Shown here: positions 8,875 to 16,490 of the stretch, piece by piece
How positions within the stretch are numbered: the stretch's first letter is position 1
How the letters are laid out: the number at the start of each line of letters is the position of its first letter
Source: LMUY01 sp964245075
GTDB lineage: Bacteria; Pseudomonadota; Alphaproteobacteria; Acetobacterales; Acetobacteraceae
NCBI GenBank assembly: GCA_964245075.1
Contig: CAXTLC010000002.1
Coordinates: forward strand, 39,059 to 103,058
DNA length: 64,000 nt
Direction: 5' to 3'
Position numbers and translations under genes: made by a program
The notes under the pieces: model-generated
What the model was told of the DNA's origin: nothing
The model's database searches: none
Seen by the model: only the letters and a program-made list of their open reading frames with translations

Positions 8875-8978
8875 CCTCCCGAGCCTGCTTGTGCAGGTGG
8901 GCACCAGATACCGTGACCAGGATCACGACAGCGCCAGTTCCCGAGGAGAATGCTTATCGGCCCGAGGGATGAACCGCC
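8868..8978 (-). ncRNA. ssrS: 6S RNA (SsrS), regulator of RNA polymerase
   Basis: No ORF is needed between zapA and fau, which is the standard 6S location. On the minus strand the 5' segment TCATCC-CTCGGGCC (around 8959-8972) pairs with the 3' segment GGCTCG-GGAGGATGA, forming the long closing stem. The middle contains a perfect apical hairpin CGTGA-TCCTGG-TCACG. The 3' side of the open bubble carries the small hairpin CCTGC-ACAA-GCAGG after GGTGCCCA, as expected of 6S RNA. The molecule mimics an open promoter and binds sigma-70 holoenzyme. Ends are estimated to within about 10 nt. Confidence 0.83.
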
Positions 8979-9008
8979 TGACGAACCGGGCAGCCCCGCC
9001 ACTCCTAT

Positions 9009-9341
9009 CTAGGGCTGCTCGATGCTGGCTGCAATATCCTCGGCCTTGCGCGCCAGCTTGGCGATGCGCGCCGTTTGCCGGGCTGGCGCCACGGCCGGGC
9101 TGGGCGGCGCCTGGCCGTTGCGCAGCGTGCGCAGCTCGACCGCCGTGTCATGCAGCTCGTCCGCCATCAGCAGGGCGGCCAGCACCAGCAGCCTGCCTTC
9201 GCCGCTCGCGCCACCGAGCGCCTTGATGCTTTCCACCCGCGCCTCGACCTGGCGCGCCATGTCTTGCAGGTGGGTCTCCTGCCCGTCCTCGCAGGCGACG
9301 GTGTAGGCGTAGCCGTTGATCTTGACCGTCAATTGCGACAT
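9009..9341 (-). CDS. zapA: Cell division protein ZapA
   Basis: 110 aa. ZapA binds and bundles FtsZ at the division ring. The N-terminus MSQLTVKINGYAYTVACEDGQETHLQDMARQV shows the expected beta-hairpin and the cEDGqE motif. It is followed by the helix with VLAALLMADELHDTA and a C-terminal coiled-coil-prone tail. The neighbours agree: a small coiled-coil gene lies 4 bp upstream and 6S RNA then fau lie downstream. Confidence 0.92.
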   Translation of the reverse strand: MSQLTVKINGYAYTVACEDGQETHLQDMARQVEARVESIKALGGASGEGRLLVLAALLMADELHDTAVELRTLRNGQAPPSPAVAPARQTARIAKLARKAEDIAASIEQP

Positions 9342-9345
9342 CCGC

Positions 9346-9531
9346 TCAGGCCTCCACCGCCAGGGCGTCGCGCAACTGGGCGATCAGCGCATCCAGCCGC
9401 CCGGCTATGTCCGCGGCGCCCGGACCGGTCGTTGCGGCGGCGGCAGGGCGTTGCGCCGTTTGTGCGATGCGGTCCAACGCCGTCTCCAGCCGGGCCAACG
9501 CGTCGGCTTCCGCCATGTCCCCATCCAGCAT
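9346..9531 (-). CDS. Small coiled-coil protein upstream of zapA
   Basis: About 61 aa if begun at the ATG at 9531; ATGs at 9573 and 9516 are alternatives and none has a clear ribosome site. The sequence is mostly one amphipathic helix, with EADALARLETALDRIAQ and DIAGRLDALIAQLRDALAVEA. Small DUF4164-like coiled-coil genes often sit directly before zapA in alphaproteobacteria, so a role with ZapA/FtsZ is plausible, but this is inference from position. Confidence 0.6.
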   Translation of the reverse strand: MLDGDMAEADALARLETALDRIAQTAQRPAAAATTGPGAADIAGRLDALIAQLRDALAVEA

Positions 9532-9694
9532 GCTCGTCCCCAGACCTAAGCAAACCCCGAAAGGCTTGCTCATGGATTAAACCCAACCGGTGTTGCGCGG
9601 CTTGAACGTTCTCGCCTTTACCCGTGCGCCAAGCCGCGCGATCCTGCTTGGCGGTTGTTTGACCATCAAGCGCCGGCCCGCTCGGACGTCAAGC

Positions 9695-10111
9695 ATGAAG
9701 CCGCCCGCCCCATCGAGCTTTCCGCCCGCCGTCGTGGTGCACGGCCTGCCGCACCTGCGGGCGGCGACGGCGCCCGGCCGGCCGGTGACGCTGCTGTCCG
9801 GGCCGGGCGCGGCGATCTACGCCGGATGCGGCTGGTGGCGGGCGCTGATGGCGCTGGGCGCAGGCGGCAATCCCGACATCCTGGACTGCGCCGACGCGCC
9901 CGGCCGCGCCCTGGAAGCGCTGCGCGCGGGCTGCCGGCAGCTCGTGCTGCATCCGGCGGTGCCGGCCTGGGCGCTCGTCGAGGCGCGGGCGGCGGTGGCG
10001 GGCGCGAGACTGCTGCCGGAGCGTCCGCCGGCGCTTGACCTGGCCGAACCGGGCGCCGTCCGGCGGCTGGCCGCGTGGCTCGACGGTGACAGCCCGGGGC
10101 CGCTCGGCTAA
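9695..10111 (+). CDS. Hypothetical protein preceding thiE
   Basis: 138 aa from the ATG at 9695; a longer GTG-started frame from 9590 exists but adds an unconvincing N-terminus. No family is recognised with certainty. The segment VTLLSGPGAAIYAGCGWWRALMALG, followed by ILDCADAPGRALEALRAGCRQLVLHP, suggests a small alpha/beta protein. It ends 9 bp before thiE on the same strand, so the two are probably co-transcribed. Confidence 0.65.
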   Translation: MKPPAPSSFPPAVVVHGLPHLRAATAPGRPVTLLSGPGAAIYAGCGWWRALMALGAGGNPDILDCADAPGRALEALRAGCRQLVLHPAVPAWALVEARAAVAGARLLPERPPALDLAEPGAVRRLAAWLDGDSPGPLG

Positions 10112-10120
10112 GCCCGGACC

Positions 10121-10738
10121 ATGCCCGGCTGCCGCCTTTACCTCGTGACGCCGCCTGACCTCGGAACGCGGCCATTCCGCGACACGCTGGCGGCGGCGCT
10201 GGACGCGGGTGACGTCGCGGCGGTGCAGTTGCGGCTGAAGGACGCCGGCGATGACGTCCTGCGCCGGGCGATCGACGCGTTGCGGCCGGTGGCGCAGGCC
10301 CGTGACGTCGCGTTCCTGTTGAATGACCGGCCCGACCTGGCCGCCGCCACCGGCTGCGACGGCGCCCATGTCGGGCAGGACGACATGCCGGCAGCGCAGG
10401 CCCGGGCGGTGCTCGGCACCCTCACCCTGGGCGTCACCTGCCATGGGAGCCGGGACCTCGCCATGCTGGCCGGCGAGCATGGCGCCGACTACGTGGCGTT
10501 CGGCGCGTTCGGTCCGAGCGAAACCAAGGACCCGCCCGCGATGGCGGATGCGGAGATCCTCGCCTGGTGGTCCGAGTTGATGGAACTGCCCTGCGTCGCC
10601 ATCGGCGGCATCACGCCGCAGAATTGCGGGCCGCTGGTGGCCGCGGGGGCCGACTTCCTCGCCGTGTCGGCCGCGGTGTGGGCCAGCCCGGCGGGGCCGG
10701 CCGCAGCCGTGCGCGCCTTCAACGCCGCCATGGCCTGA
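10121..10738 (+). CDS. thiE: Thiamine-phosphate synthase
   Basis: 205 aa TIM-barrel enzyme that joins HMP-pyrophosphate and the thiazole phosphate to give thiamine monophosphate. Typical elements appear in order: LYLVTPPD, VQLRLKD (phosphate/pyrimidine site), FLLNDRPDLA, DGAHVGQDDMP, GVTCHG, DYVAFGAFGPSETKD and the glycine-rich phosphate loop VAIGGITPQN. VQLRLK is the standard (V)QLR.K motif. No TPP riboswitch was recognised in front of the pair. Confidence 0.93.
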   Translation: MPGCRLYLVTPPDLGTRPFRDTLAAALDAGDVAAVQLRLKDAGDDVLRRAIDALRPVAQARDVAFLLNDRPDLAAATGCDGAHVGQDDMPAAQARAVLGTLTLGVTCHGSRDLAMLAGEHGADYVAFGAFGPSETKDPPAMADAEILAWWSELMELPCVAIGGITPQNCGPLVAAGADFLAVSAAVWASPAGPAAAVRAFNAAMA

Positions 10739-10750
10739 CAGATCCCGAGT

Positions 10751-10792
10751 TGTTCCGCTCCGGTTGTTCCGCTCCGGTTGTTCCGCTCCGGG
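10751..10792. repeat. Three tandem copies of a 14-bp unit
   Basis: The unit TGTTCCGCTCCGGT occurs three times head to tail at 10751-10764, 10765-10778 and 10779-10792, the last ending in G. It lies in the 106 bp between thiE and the aldolase gene, about 50 bp before the aldolase start. The function is unknown; it may be slippage-prone spacer DNA. Confidence 0.9.
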
Positions 10793-10844
10793 CACTTATG
10801 GCAGGATGGACACCATCATCCGGTATCGGGTTAAGCGGGGAAGC

Positions 10845-11741
10845 ATGGACACTGAGAAGATGGCGGCGCAGATGGCCGGCGCGGGCGGCTTCATCGCCGC
10901 GCTCGACCAGAGCGGCGGCTCGACCCCTGGCGCCTTGCGCGACTACGGCGTGCCGGAAAGCGCCTATTCCGGCGATGCCGAGATGTTCGGCCTGATGCAC
11001 GAGATGCGCGTGCGGATCATGTCCTCGCCCGCCTTCCGCGGCGGCCGCATCGTCGGCGCCATCCTGTTCGAGCGGACGATGGACGGCATGGCCCACGACA
11101 AGAAGGTGCCGTCCTTCCTGTGGGAGGAACGCGGGGTGGTGCCGTTCCTCAAAGTGGACAAGGGGTTGGAGGCCGAAGGGGACGGCGTCCAGTTGATGAA
11201 GCCGATGCCGGGCCTGGATGACTTGCTGGCCCGGGCGGCGAAGCTCGGCGTTTACGGCACCAAGATGCGTTCGGTGATCAAGTCCGCTTCTGCGGACGGT
11301 GTGGCCGCGATCGTCAAGCAGCAGTTCGCCATCGGCGACCAGATCGCCCGGCACGGGCTGATGCCGATCCTGGAGCCGGAGGTGTCGATCAAGAGCCCCA
11401 CCAAGGCCGAGGCGGAGGGACAACTGCTGCAAGCGCTGTCCCGGCACCTGGACGCGCTGCCATCCGGCCGCAAGGTCATGCTCAAGCTCACCATTCCCAG
11501 CCAGGCTGACCTTTACGAGCCTTTGATCAAGCATCCCCGTGTGGCCCGGGTGGTCGCGCTGTCCGGCGGCTACACGCGGCATGACGCCTGCCAGCGCCTG
11601 TCGCAGAACCATGGCATCATAGCCAGCTTCTCCCGCGCGCTCGTCGAAGGGCTGACGCGCGACATGAGCGACGAGCAGTTCAACGCGGCGCTCGGGGCGG
11701 CGGTGGAGGAGATCTATGCGGCTTCGGTGACCAAGCACTGA
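10845..11741 (+). CDS. Fructose-bisphosphate aldolase class I
   Basis: 298 aa, the size of the short bacterial class I aldolases. The enzyme splits fructose-1,6-bisphosphate by a Schiff-base lysine in central carbon metabolism. The N-terminal IAALDQSGGSTPGAL is the hallmark, followed by FERTMDGM, FLKVDKGL, MPILEPEV and the Schiff-base region VMLKLTIPS, then VVALSGGYTRHDAC. The ATG at 10845 follows GCGGGGAAGC; an in-frame upstream start at 10764 would run through the 14-bp repeats and is rejected. The gene faces a small lipoprotein gene across repeat A. Confidence 0.93.
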   Translation: MDTEKMAAQMAGAGGFIAALDQSGGSTPGALRDYGVPESAYSGDAEMFGLMHEMRVRIMSSPAFRGGRIVGAILFERTMDGMAHDKKVPSFLWEERGVVPFLKVDKGLEAEGDGVQLMKPMPGLDDLLARAAKLGVYGTKMRSVIKSASADGVAAIVKQQFAIGDQIARHGLMPILEPEVSIKSPTKAEAEGQLLQALSRHLDALPSGRKVMLKLTIPSQADLYEPLIKHPRVARVVALSGGYTRHDACQRLSQNHGIIASFSRALVEGLTRDMSDEQFNAALGAAVEEIYAASVTKH

Positions 11742-11788
11742 GCGGCGAGCGGCTGCCGGCCGCGCACTGAGCGTCAGGCGGGCCGGCC

Positions 11789-11891
11789 AGACCGCTTTTT
11801 GGCTGACCGTGAACGCTCGGCGCGGTCTAGCTCTTTGTTTGGCCTGGCATTGACGCCCTGGCTGTTTCCAGCCAGGGCGATCGTAGGCTAG
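11789..11891. repeat. Palindromic repeat family A, copy 1
   Basis: 103-bp element with two hairpins. The first is AGACCGC ... GCGGTCT around a degenerate inner stem (GCTGACCGT / ACGCTCGGC). The second is GCCCTGGCTG-TTTC-CAGCCAGGGC, a perfect 10-bp stem. It lies between the convergent aldolase and lipoprotein genes, and its terminal GGCTAG gives the lipoprotein gene its TAG stop. Related copies are at 14323-14426 (inverted) and 63688-63793. It could act as a bidirectional terminator. Confidence 0.85.
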
Positions 11892-12025
11892 TGGCCGTTG
11901 GACATCGTTCGGCTGACAGGGTTGTAGCGGCCGCCCGAGGGCGGCTCATGCCCAGGCATGCCGGGTTTAACGAGGCCGCAAGCGGCAAGCGCGAGGAGGC
12001 CGAGCAGCAGAGTGAGGCGCGCCAT
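11888..12025 (-). CDS. Small predicted lipoprotein
   Basis: 45 aa. MARLTLLLGLLALAACG is a lipoprotein signal with the lipobox LAAC, so a mature peptide of about 29 residues would be lipid-anchored. The mature part is Gly/Pro-rich with SGGRYNPVSRTM. The gene lies 49 bp downstream of the acyl-CoA ligase on the same strand. Its TAG stop is contributed by the end of repeat A copy 1, so the original C-terminus may have been longer. The function is unknown. Confidence 0.6.
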   Translation of the reverse strand: MARLTLLLGLLALAACGLVKPGMPGHEPPSGGRYNPVSRTMSNGH

Positions 12026-12074
12026 GCGGCGAAAGCGCGCCAGCACGCGGATTGTTCCCCGTGCGCACCGGTGC

Positions 12075-13694
12075 CTATCCCAGTGCGCGCGCCCGTTCCC
12101 GCAGCAGGAATTTCTGCATCTTGCCCGTGGACGTCTTGGGAAGCGGCCCGAACACCACCGTCCGCGGCGCCTTGTAGTGCGCCATGTGACCGCGGCAGAA
12201 CGCCACGAGGTCCGCCTCGTCCGCCGCGGCGCCGGGCTTGAGGGTGACGAAGGCGCAAGGCGTCTCGCCCCATTTGGGGTCCGGCCGGGCGACCACCGCG
12301 GCTTCCAGCACGGCCGGGTGGCGGTAGAGCACGCTCTCGATCTCGATGGTGGAGATGTTCTCGCCGCCGCTGATGATGATGTCCTTGGCCCGGTCGCGGA
12401 TCTCGGCATACCCGTCCGGGTGCCGCACGCCGAGGTCCCCGGTGTGGAACCAGCCGCCGGCGAAGGCGGCGTCCGTGGCGGCCGGGTCCTTCAGGTAACC
12501 CTTCATCGTGACGTTGCCGCGCATCAGCAACTCGCCCATCGTTTCCCCATCCTGCGGCACCGGCGCCAGGCTGTCCGGGTCCGCCACGATGAGGCCTTCC
12601 TGCACCGCGTAGGTCACGCCTTGCCGCGCCTTGAGCGTGGCGCGCTCGGCGGCGGGCAGCGCGTCCCACTCGCCGTGCCACTCGCAAACGGTGACCGGGC
12701 CGTAGGTTTCGGTCAGCCCGTAAACGTGGGTGACGGCGAAGTTCAGCCGCTCCATGCCCTCGATGATGGCGGCGGGAGGTGAGGCGCCGGCGGTCATCAT
12801 GTGCACCGGGCGGGGCCGCTGCTGCACGCCGGGCGCGTTGAGGATCATGCCCATGACGACCGGGGCGCCGCACAGGTGGGTGACGCCTTCCTCGTCCAGC
12901 GCCCGCAGGATGGCGCCGGCCTCGACCCGGCGCAGGCAGACATGGGTGCCGGCCTGCGCCGTGACCGCCCACGGGAAGCACCAGCCGTTGCAGTGGAACA
13001 TCGGCAGCGTCCACAGGTACACCGGGTGATGCGGCATGGCCCAGGTGACGATGTTGCCGAGCGCGTTCAGGTAGGCGCCGCGGTGGTGGTAGACGACCCC
13101 TTTCGGCCGCCCGGTGGTGCCGGACGTGTAGTTCAGCGCGATCGCGTCCCACTCGTCCGGCGGCAGGGTGACGGGATGCGCCGGGTTCCCGGAGGCGAGG
13201 AACGCCTCGTACTCGCACTCGCCCAGCAGCGCGCCGGGGGGCGCCAGCCCGTCGTCGATGTCGATGACCAGCGGGCGTGCGGCAGGCGGCATCAGGGCGA
13301 GGGCGGCGGCGACCGTGGCGGAGAACTCGCGGTCGGTGATCAGCACCTTCGCCTCGCCGTGCGCCAGGATGTAGGCGATCGTTTCCGCGTCCAGCCGCAC
13401 GTTGAGGGCGTTGAGCACCGCGCCGAGCATCGGCACGGCGAAATGCGCTTCCAGCATGGGCGGCGTGTTCGGCGCCATCACCGCGACCGTGTCGCCCTGG
13501 CCGATGCCGTGGCGCGCCAGGGCGGAGGCCAGCCGGCGGCACCGTTCGGCGGTCTGCCGCCAGGTGGCGCGATAAGCGCCGTGCACCACGGCCAGCCGGT
13601 CCGGATGGACCGCGGCGGCGCGGGTGAGGAAGGAAAGGGGCGAGAGCGGAACGTAGTTGGCTGGAGTCTTCGGCAAATCGAATGGATTAGCCAT
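12075..13694 (-). CDS. AMP-dependent acyl-CoA synthetase/ligase
   Basis: 539 aa ANL-superfamily enzyme, expected to activate a fatty or other carboxylic acid as acyl-AMP and then acyl-CoA. The P-loop LNYTSGTTGRPKGV is at about residue 185. The YGLTETYGPVT, FHTGDLGVRHPDGYAEIRDR and final K-containing GKMQKFLLR motifs are all intact. The ATG at 13694 is preceded by GGAGGCTGCC; a longer frame to 14225 runs through the toxin-antitoxin remnant and is not real. The substrate is not determinable here. Divergent from the antitoxin remnant across 85 bp. Confidence 0.93.
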   Translation of the reverse strand: MANPFDLPKTPANYVPLSPLSFLTRAAAVHPDRLAVVHGAYRATWRQTAERCRRLASALARHGIGQGDTVAVMAPNTPPMLEAHFAVPMLGAVLNALNVRLDAETIAYILAHGEAKVLITDREFSATVAAALALMPPAARPLVIDIDDGLAPPGALLGECEYEAFLASGNPAHPVTLPPDEWDAIALNYTSGTTGRPKGVVYHHRGAYLNALGNIVTWAMPHHPVYLWTLPMFHCNGWCFPWAVTAQAGTHVCLRRVEAGAILRALDEEGVTHLCGAPVVMGMILNAPGVQQRPRPVHMMTAGASPPAAIIEGMERLNFAVTHVYGLTETYGPVTVCEWHGEWDALPAAERATLKARQGVTYAVQEGLIVADPDSLAPVPQDGETMGELLMRGNVTMKGYLKDPAATDAAFAGGWFHTGDLGVRHPDGYAEIRDRAKDIIISGGENISTIEIESVLYRHPAVLEAAVVARPDPKWGETPCAFVTLKPGAAADEADLVAFCRGHMAHYKAPRTVVFGPLPKTSTGKMQKFLLRERARALG

Positions 13695-13779
13695 GGCAGC
13701 CTCCTCCTTGCGTCGTGCGCGTTCGACTTGTCGCCTTGTAGCGCGCCGATGTGGTGTAACGGAGAAGGAGGATCGCGCC

Positions 13780-14029
13780 ATGGGTGTTCCGCTGTCCATT
13801 CGTCTCGACGACGATGTGCGTGACGAGTTGGAGGCCCAAGCCCGCGCCGAAGGCATCGGGTTGGCGACCCTGTTGCGGGACATTGCGACCCGCGCTGCCC
13901 TTGATGCGCGCCGGGTCCGCAACCGGGAGGCGAGCGCCAGCGTCGGCGAGTTGGTCAGGACATCGGTTGAGGCACGGGCCACGGGCGTTCTACGAGGACT
14001 GGGGAACGCCGGCAGCCGATGCCGGCTGA
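13780..14029 (+). pseudogene. Ribbon-helix-helix antitoxin remnant, broken by a 7-bp duplication
   Basis: The ATG at 13780 has a strong AAGGAGG leader. The product begins MGVPLSIRLDDDVRDELEAQ, a ribbon-helix-helix style DNA-binding start, and continues to VRTSVEARA. There CACGGGC occurs twice in tandem (13973-13979 and 13980-13986). Removing one copy restores the frame to EARAFYEDWGTPAADAG and a TGA at 14027-14029, which overlaps the toxin start as in intact MazEF-type pairs. As it stands the frame is shifted and ends at 14097. Slippage mutation is the simplest explanation; an assembly error is also possible. Confidence 0.75.
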
Positions 14030-14326
14030 TCTCAGCCTTCGCGCCGGCCAGGTCGTTCTGGCGGATTGGCGGGGAGACACGCTGGCCAAGAAGCTGAACA
14101 AGCGCCGTCCCGCCGCGGTCGTTGACGATTTGTTCGCCTCCAGCTATCCGGGCGCGATCCTCGTCCCTTGACCGACAACGGCTGCCGCAAGCCATGCTGG
14201 GCCGCGTCCCATCTTGTGGCCACAAGGTCCAAGCTGCGGATACGGACCACGCACGGCCATGTCATGGCGGCACAGCTCAACGCCATCCGCCGCCAGATTG
14301 CCTTGGCAGTCGGGCTGGAGCGCTAG
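14019..14326 (+). pseudogene. MazF/PemK-like toxin remnant, frameshifted
   Basis: The frame opens with ATG at 14019 inside the antitoxin end and encodes MPADLSLRAGQVVLADW...KLNKRRPAAVVDDLF...GAILVP, the N-terminal half of a MazF/PemK ribonuclease, then stops at 14169-14171. In the +2 frame from 14168 it continues LTDNGCRKPCW ... HGHVMAAQLNAIRRQIALAVGLER and ends at TAG 14324-14326. The join VP-LTDN matches the family's IVPLT motif, so one base appears to be missing near 14168. The final TAG belongs to repeat A copy 2. Confidence 0.72.
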
Positions 14327-14426
14327 CCTGCAATCGCCCCGACTGGAAACAGTCAGGGCGTCAATTGCCAGACCAAACAAAGAGTTAAACCGCGCTGACC
14401 GTTCACGGTCAGCCAAAAAGCGGTCT
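14323..14426. repeat. Palindromic repeat family A, copy 2 (inverted orientation)
   Basis: Reverse-oriented copy of the element at 11789 and 63688. In element orientation it holds the hairpin GCTGACCGT-GA-ACGGTCAGC and the second hairpin GCCCTGACTG-TTTC-CAGTCGGGGC, which pairs fully with one G-U. Compared with copy 1 the pair G-C has become A-T in the second stem, so pairing is preserved. It starts at the CTAG that ends the toxin remnant and finishes 9 bp before the stop of the next gene on the other strand. Confidence 0.85.
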
Positions 14427-14435
14427 GACGTCGCA

Positions 14436-16480
14436 TCAGAACCCGAACATGTGGTCCAGCGAGAAACCGCCGCGGTCATCCATCAGCCCGTGNNNNNNNN
14501 NNNNNNNNNNNNNNNNNNNNNNNNNNNNNNNNNNNNNNNNNNNNNNNNNNNNNNNNNNNNNNNNNNNNNNNNNNNNNNNNNNNNNNNNNNNNAGAACCCG
14601 AACATGTGGTCCAGCGAGAAACCGCCGCGGTCATCCATCAGCCCGTGGTAGCCGAACAGCCGGCAGGTCCGGTCATCCACCATCACGTAGCCGCGCGGCC
14701 CGGCCCGCCGCAGCAGCGCGTCCCCGAAAACCTCGTGCGGCCACACCATCGCCGAGCCGGAGCAGGCGATGGCGAGCGGGCGCTCCTCCAGCAACGCGCC
14801 CTCGCCGTCGTGCAGCAGCAGCCGGGTGCTGGATTGGGGATGCCAGGCGGCCGAGGCCGGGTAGGTCAGGTGCGCGAAGGAGCGGTGCGGCCCAGAGGCC
14901 GTGTCGGAGCCCAGTTTGAGGAACAGCCGCGTCGTCAGGCCCGGCGGCGGGCCATTGTAGGATTGCGGCTCGCCCTTGTAGGTCATCAGCGTGTTGAAGA
15001 TATGCGCGCCGAAGCTGGTTTCCGCCGCGTGGCCGCTGCGCCGGTCCTCGTAGCGCGCCAGGCAGTGCAGCCAGCCATCCGCGCCGCCGCCGTCGCGGAA
15101 ATCGTACACCAGTTCCGCGTGGCCGCCTTCGGCATCAAGCTCGGCCAGGTCGAGCGCCAGGTCGTGGTTGCGCGGCAGCCTGCCCAGGAAGCGCTCGGCC
15201 AGGAGGCGGCCGTCGGCGGCGAACACGTCGATGCGGATCGGCAGGTCCGCCTGGCTTTCCGCCATCGGCGTCGGCTGCACCACGGTGGAGAACCGCTCGG
15301 GCGGCAGCACCGGGAACGGCAGCAGGTAGCCGCGGCCGAGCAGGTTGGACAGCGCCGGGATGCCCGGGTCAGGCCGCAGGTCCGCCCGTTCCACGTTGAC
15401 GTGGGCGATGCGGGTGCGGCCGTTCGCCACCACCTCGTAGCGCGGACGGACCATGTGGCGGCCGGCGCGCAGCTCCACCTGGGCGGGCCAGCGCAGGCCG
15501 GGCAGCAGATCGGCCACGTCCAGCGCCACGGTCGCGAACGGCGCCACCTCGCGGTCCAGCGTCACCGGCTGCTCGGCGCCCATGCGGTCCAGCGCCAGCG
15601 TGCCGGCGGGAATGGGCGCCGCGTGGCTGTTCTGCAGCCATAGCACGACCCGCTCGCCGTCCCGCGGGGCGGGCAGCCCGGCGTAGCGGTCGGAGGGCCA
15701 GGCGTTGGCGTCGTGGGTGCAGGACAGGCTCGGCTCGGCTCCGGTGCCGTAGGTGTCCAGCGCGTACTTCACCACGTCATGCCCGGCCACGCCGATCGCG
15801 TGCACGAAGAGCTGGCCGCGGAACGGCGGCAGCGCGAAGCGGGCGCGCACCTCCGCGCTGTCGATGGCGACGCCGCCGACGCCGGGCGGCAGCTCCTGCT
15901 CCCATTCCGCCAGCACCGTGCCCGCCTCGCCGAACAGCCGCAGCCAAAGCCGTACGGACTTGGCGCCGTAGCCGGCCCAGTAATTGGCGGTGACCAGCCG
16001 GGTGGACAGCCCGTCGGCGTCCCGGAAGAAGGCGTAGTTGCTGGCGAAGTTCAGCGGGTCGAGGTAACGGCGCGGGTTGGTCAGCATGGCGGGCGGCAGC
16101 CGCGCCCCGTCCAGCGAGGCCAGCGCCATCCCGGGCGGCAGCACGGGCCGCAGCCGCTCGCCGAGCTTGGCCGCGTCGAAGCTGGCCACCAGCAGGGTGG
16201 CAGCCGCGGAGCGGGGCAGGTCGGTGACCGGTTGCGCCCGGCACCCGGCGCGCGGCTGGCCGATCTGCTCCGAGTCGTGCACGTACACCGCCGCCGGCGC
16301 CGGCATCTCGGGATGCAGCGCGAACAGCGCGTCCGCCACCCCGTCCGGGTCGTACACGGCGAGCGGCGTCTTCAGCCCGGACGCCAAGATCGCCACGGCT
16401 TCGGCGGCCAGGGGATGCGCGAGCGCCTTGTAGAGCACGTTGCCGCCCTGGCGCGCGTCGAAAGTCCGGATATCCAGCAT
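14436..16480 (-). CDS. Large conserved-looking protein of unknown function, interrupted by an assembly gap
   Basis: If the artificial gap (14493-14592) and one copy of the 55-base overlap are removed, the frame runs without a break for 629 aa from the ATG at 16480 to the TGA at 14438-14436. No family is recognised. There is no signal peptide. The sequence is rich in beta-type segments, with ALPPFRGQLFVHAIGVAGHDVVKYALDTYG (split here over one stretch), NYAFFRDADGLSTRLVTANYW and HMVRPRYEVVANGR. It lies 10 bp after an ELM1-family gene and is probably co-transcribed with it. Confidence 0.75.
14493..14592. other. 100-N scaffold gap with a duplicated 55-base flank
   Basis: Exactly 100 N. The 55 bases before it (14438-14492) are identical to the 55 bases after it (14593-14647). 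Collapsing the overlap leaves the surrounding gene in frame with its stop codon. This is the pattern left when two contigs sharing a k-mer of 55 are joined as if a gap existed between them. Confidence 0.95.
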
Positions 16481-16490
16481 GTCGGTGTTC

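Noticed and set aside
12075..14225. Extended 716-residue version of the acyl-CoA ligase
   Set aside because: The upstream part runs antisense through the toxin-antitoxin remnant; the ATG at 13694 with a strong ribosome site matches the family start.
14493..14592. The N gap as the site of an insertion sequence
   Set aside because: Identical 55-base flanks that merge into an intact reading frame are better explained by an unmerged contig overlap.
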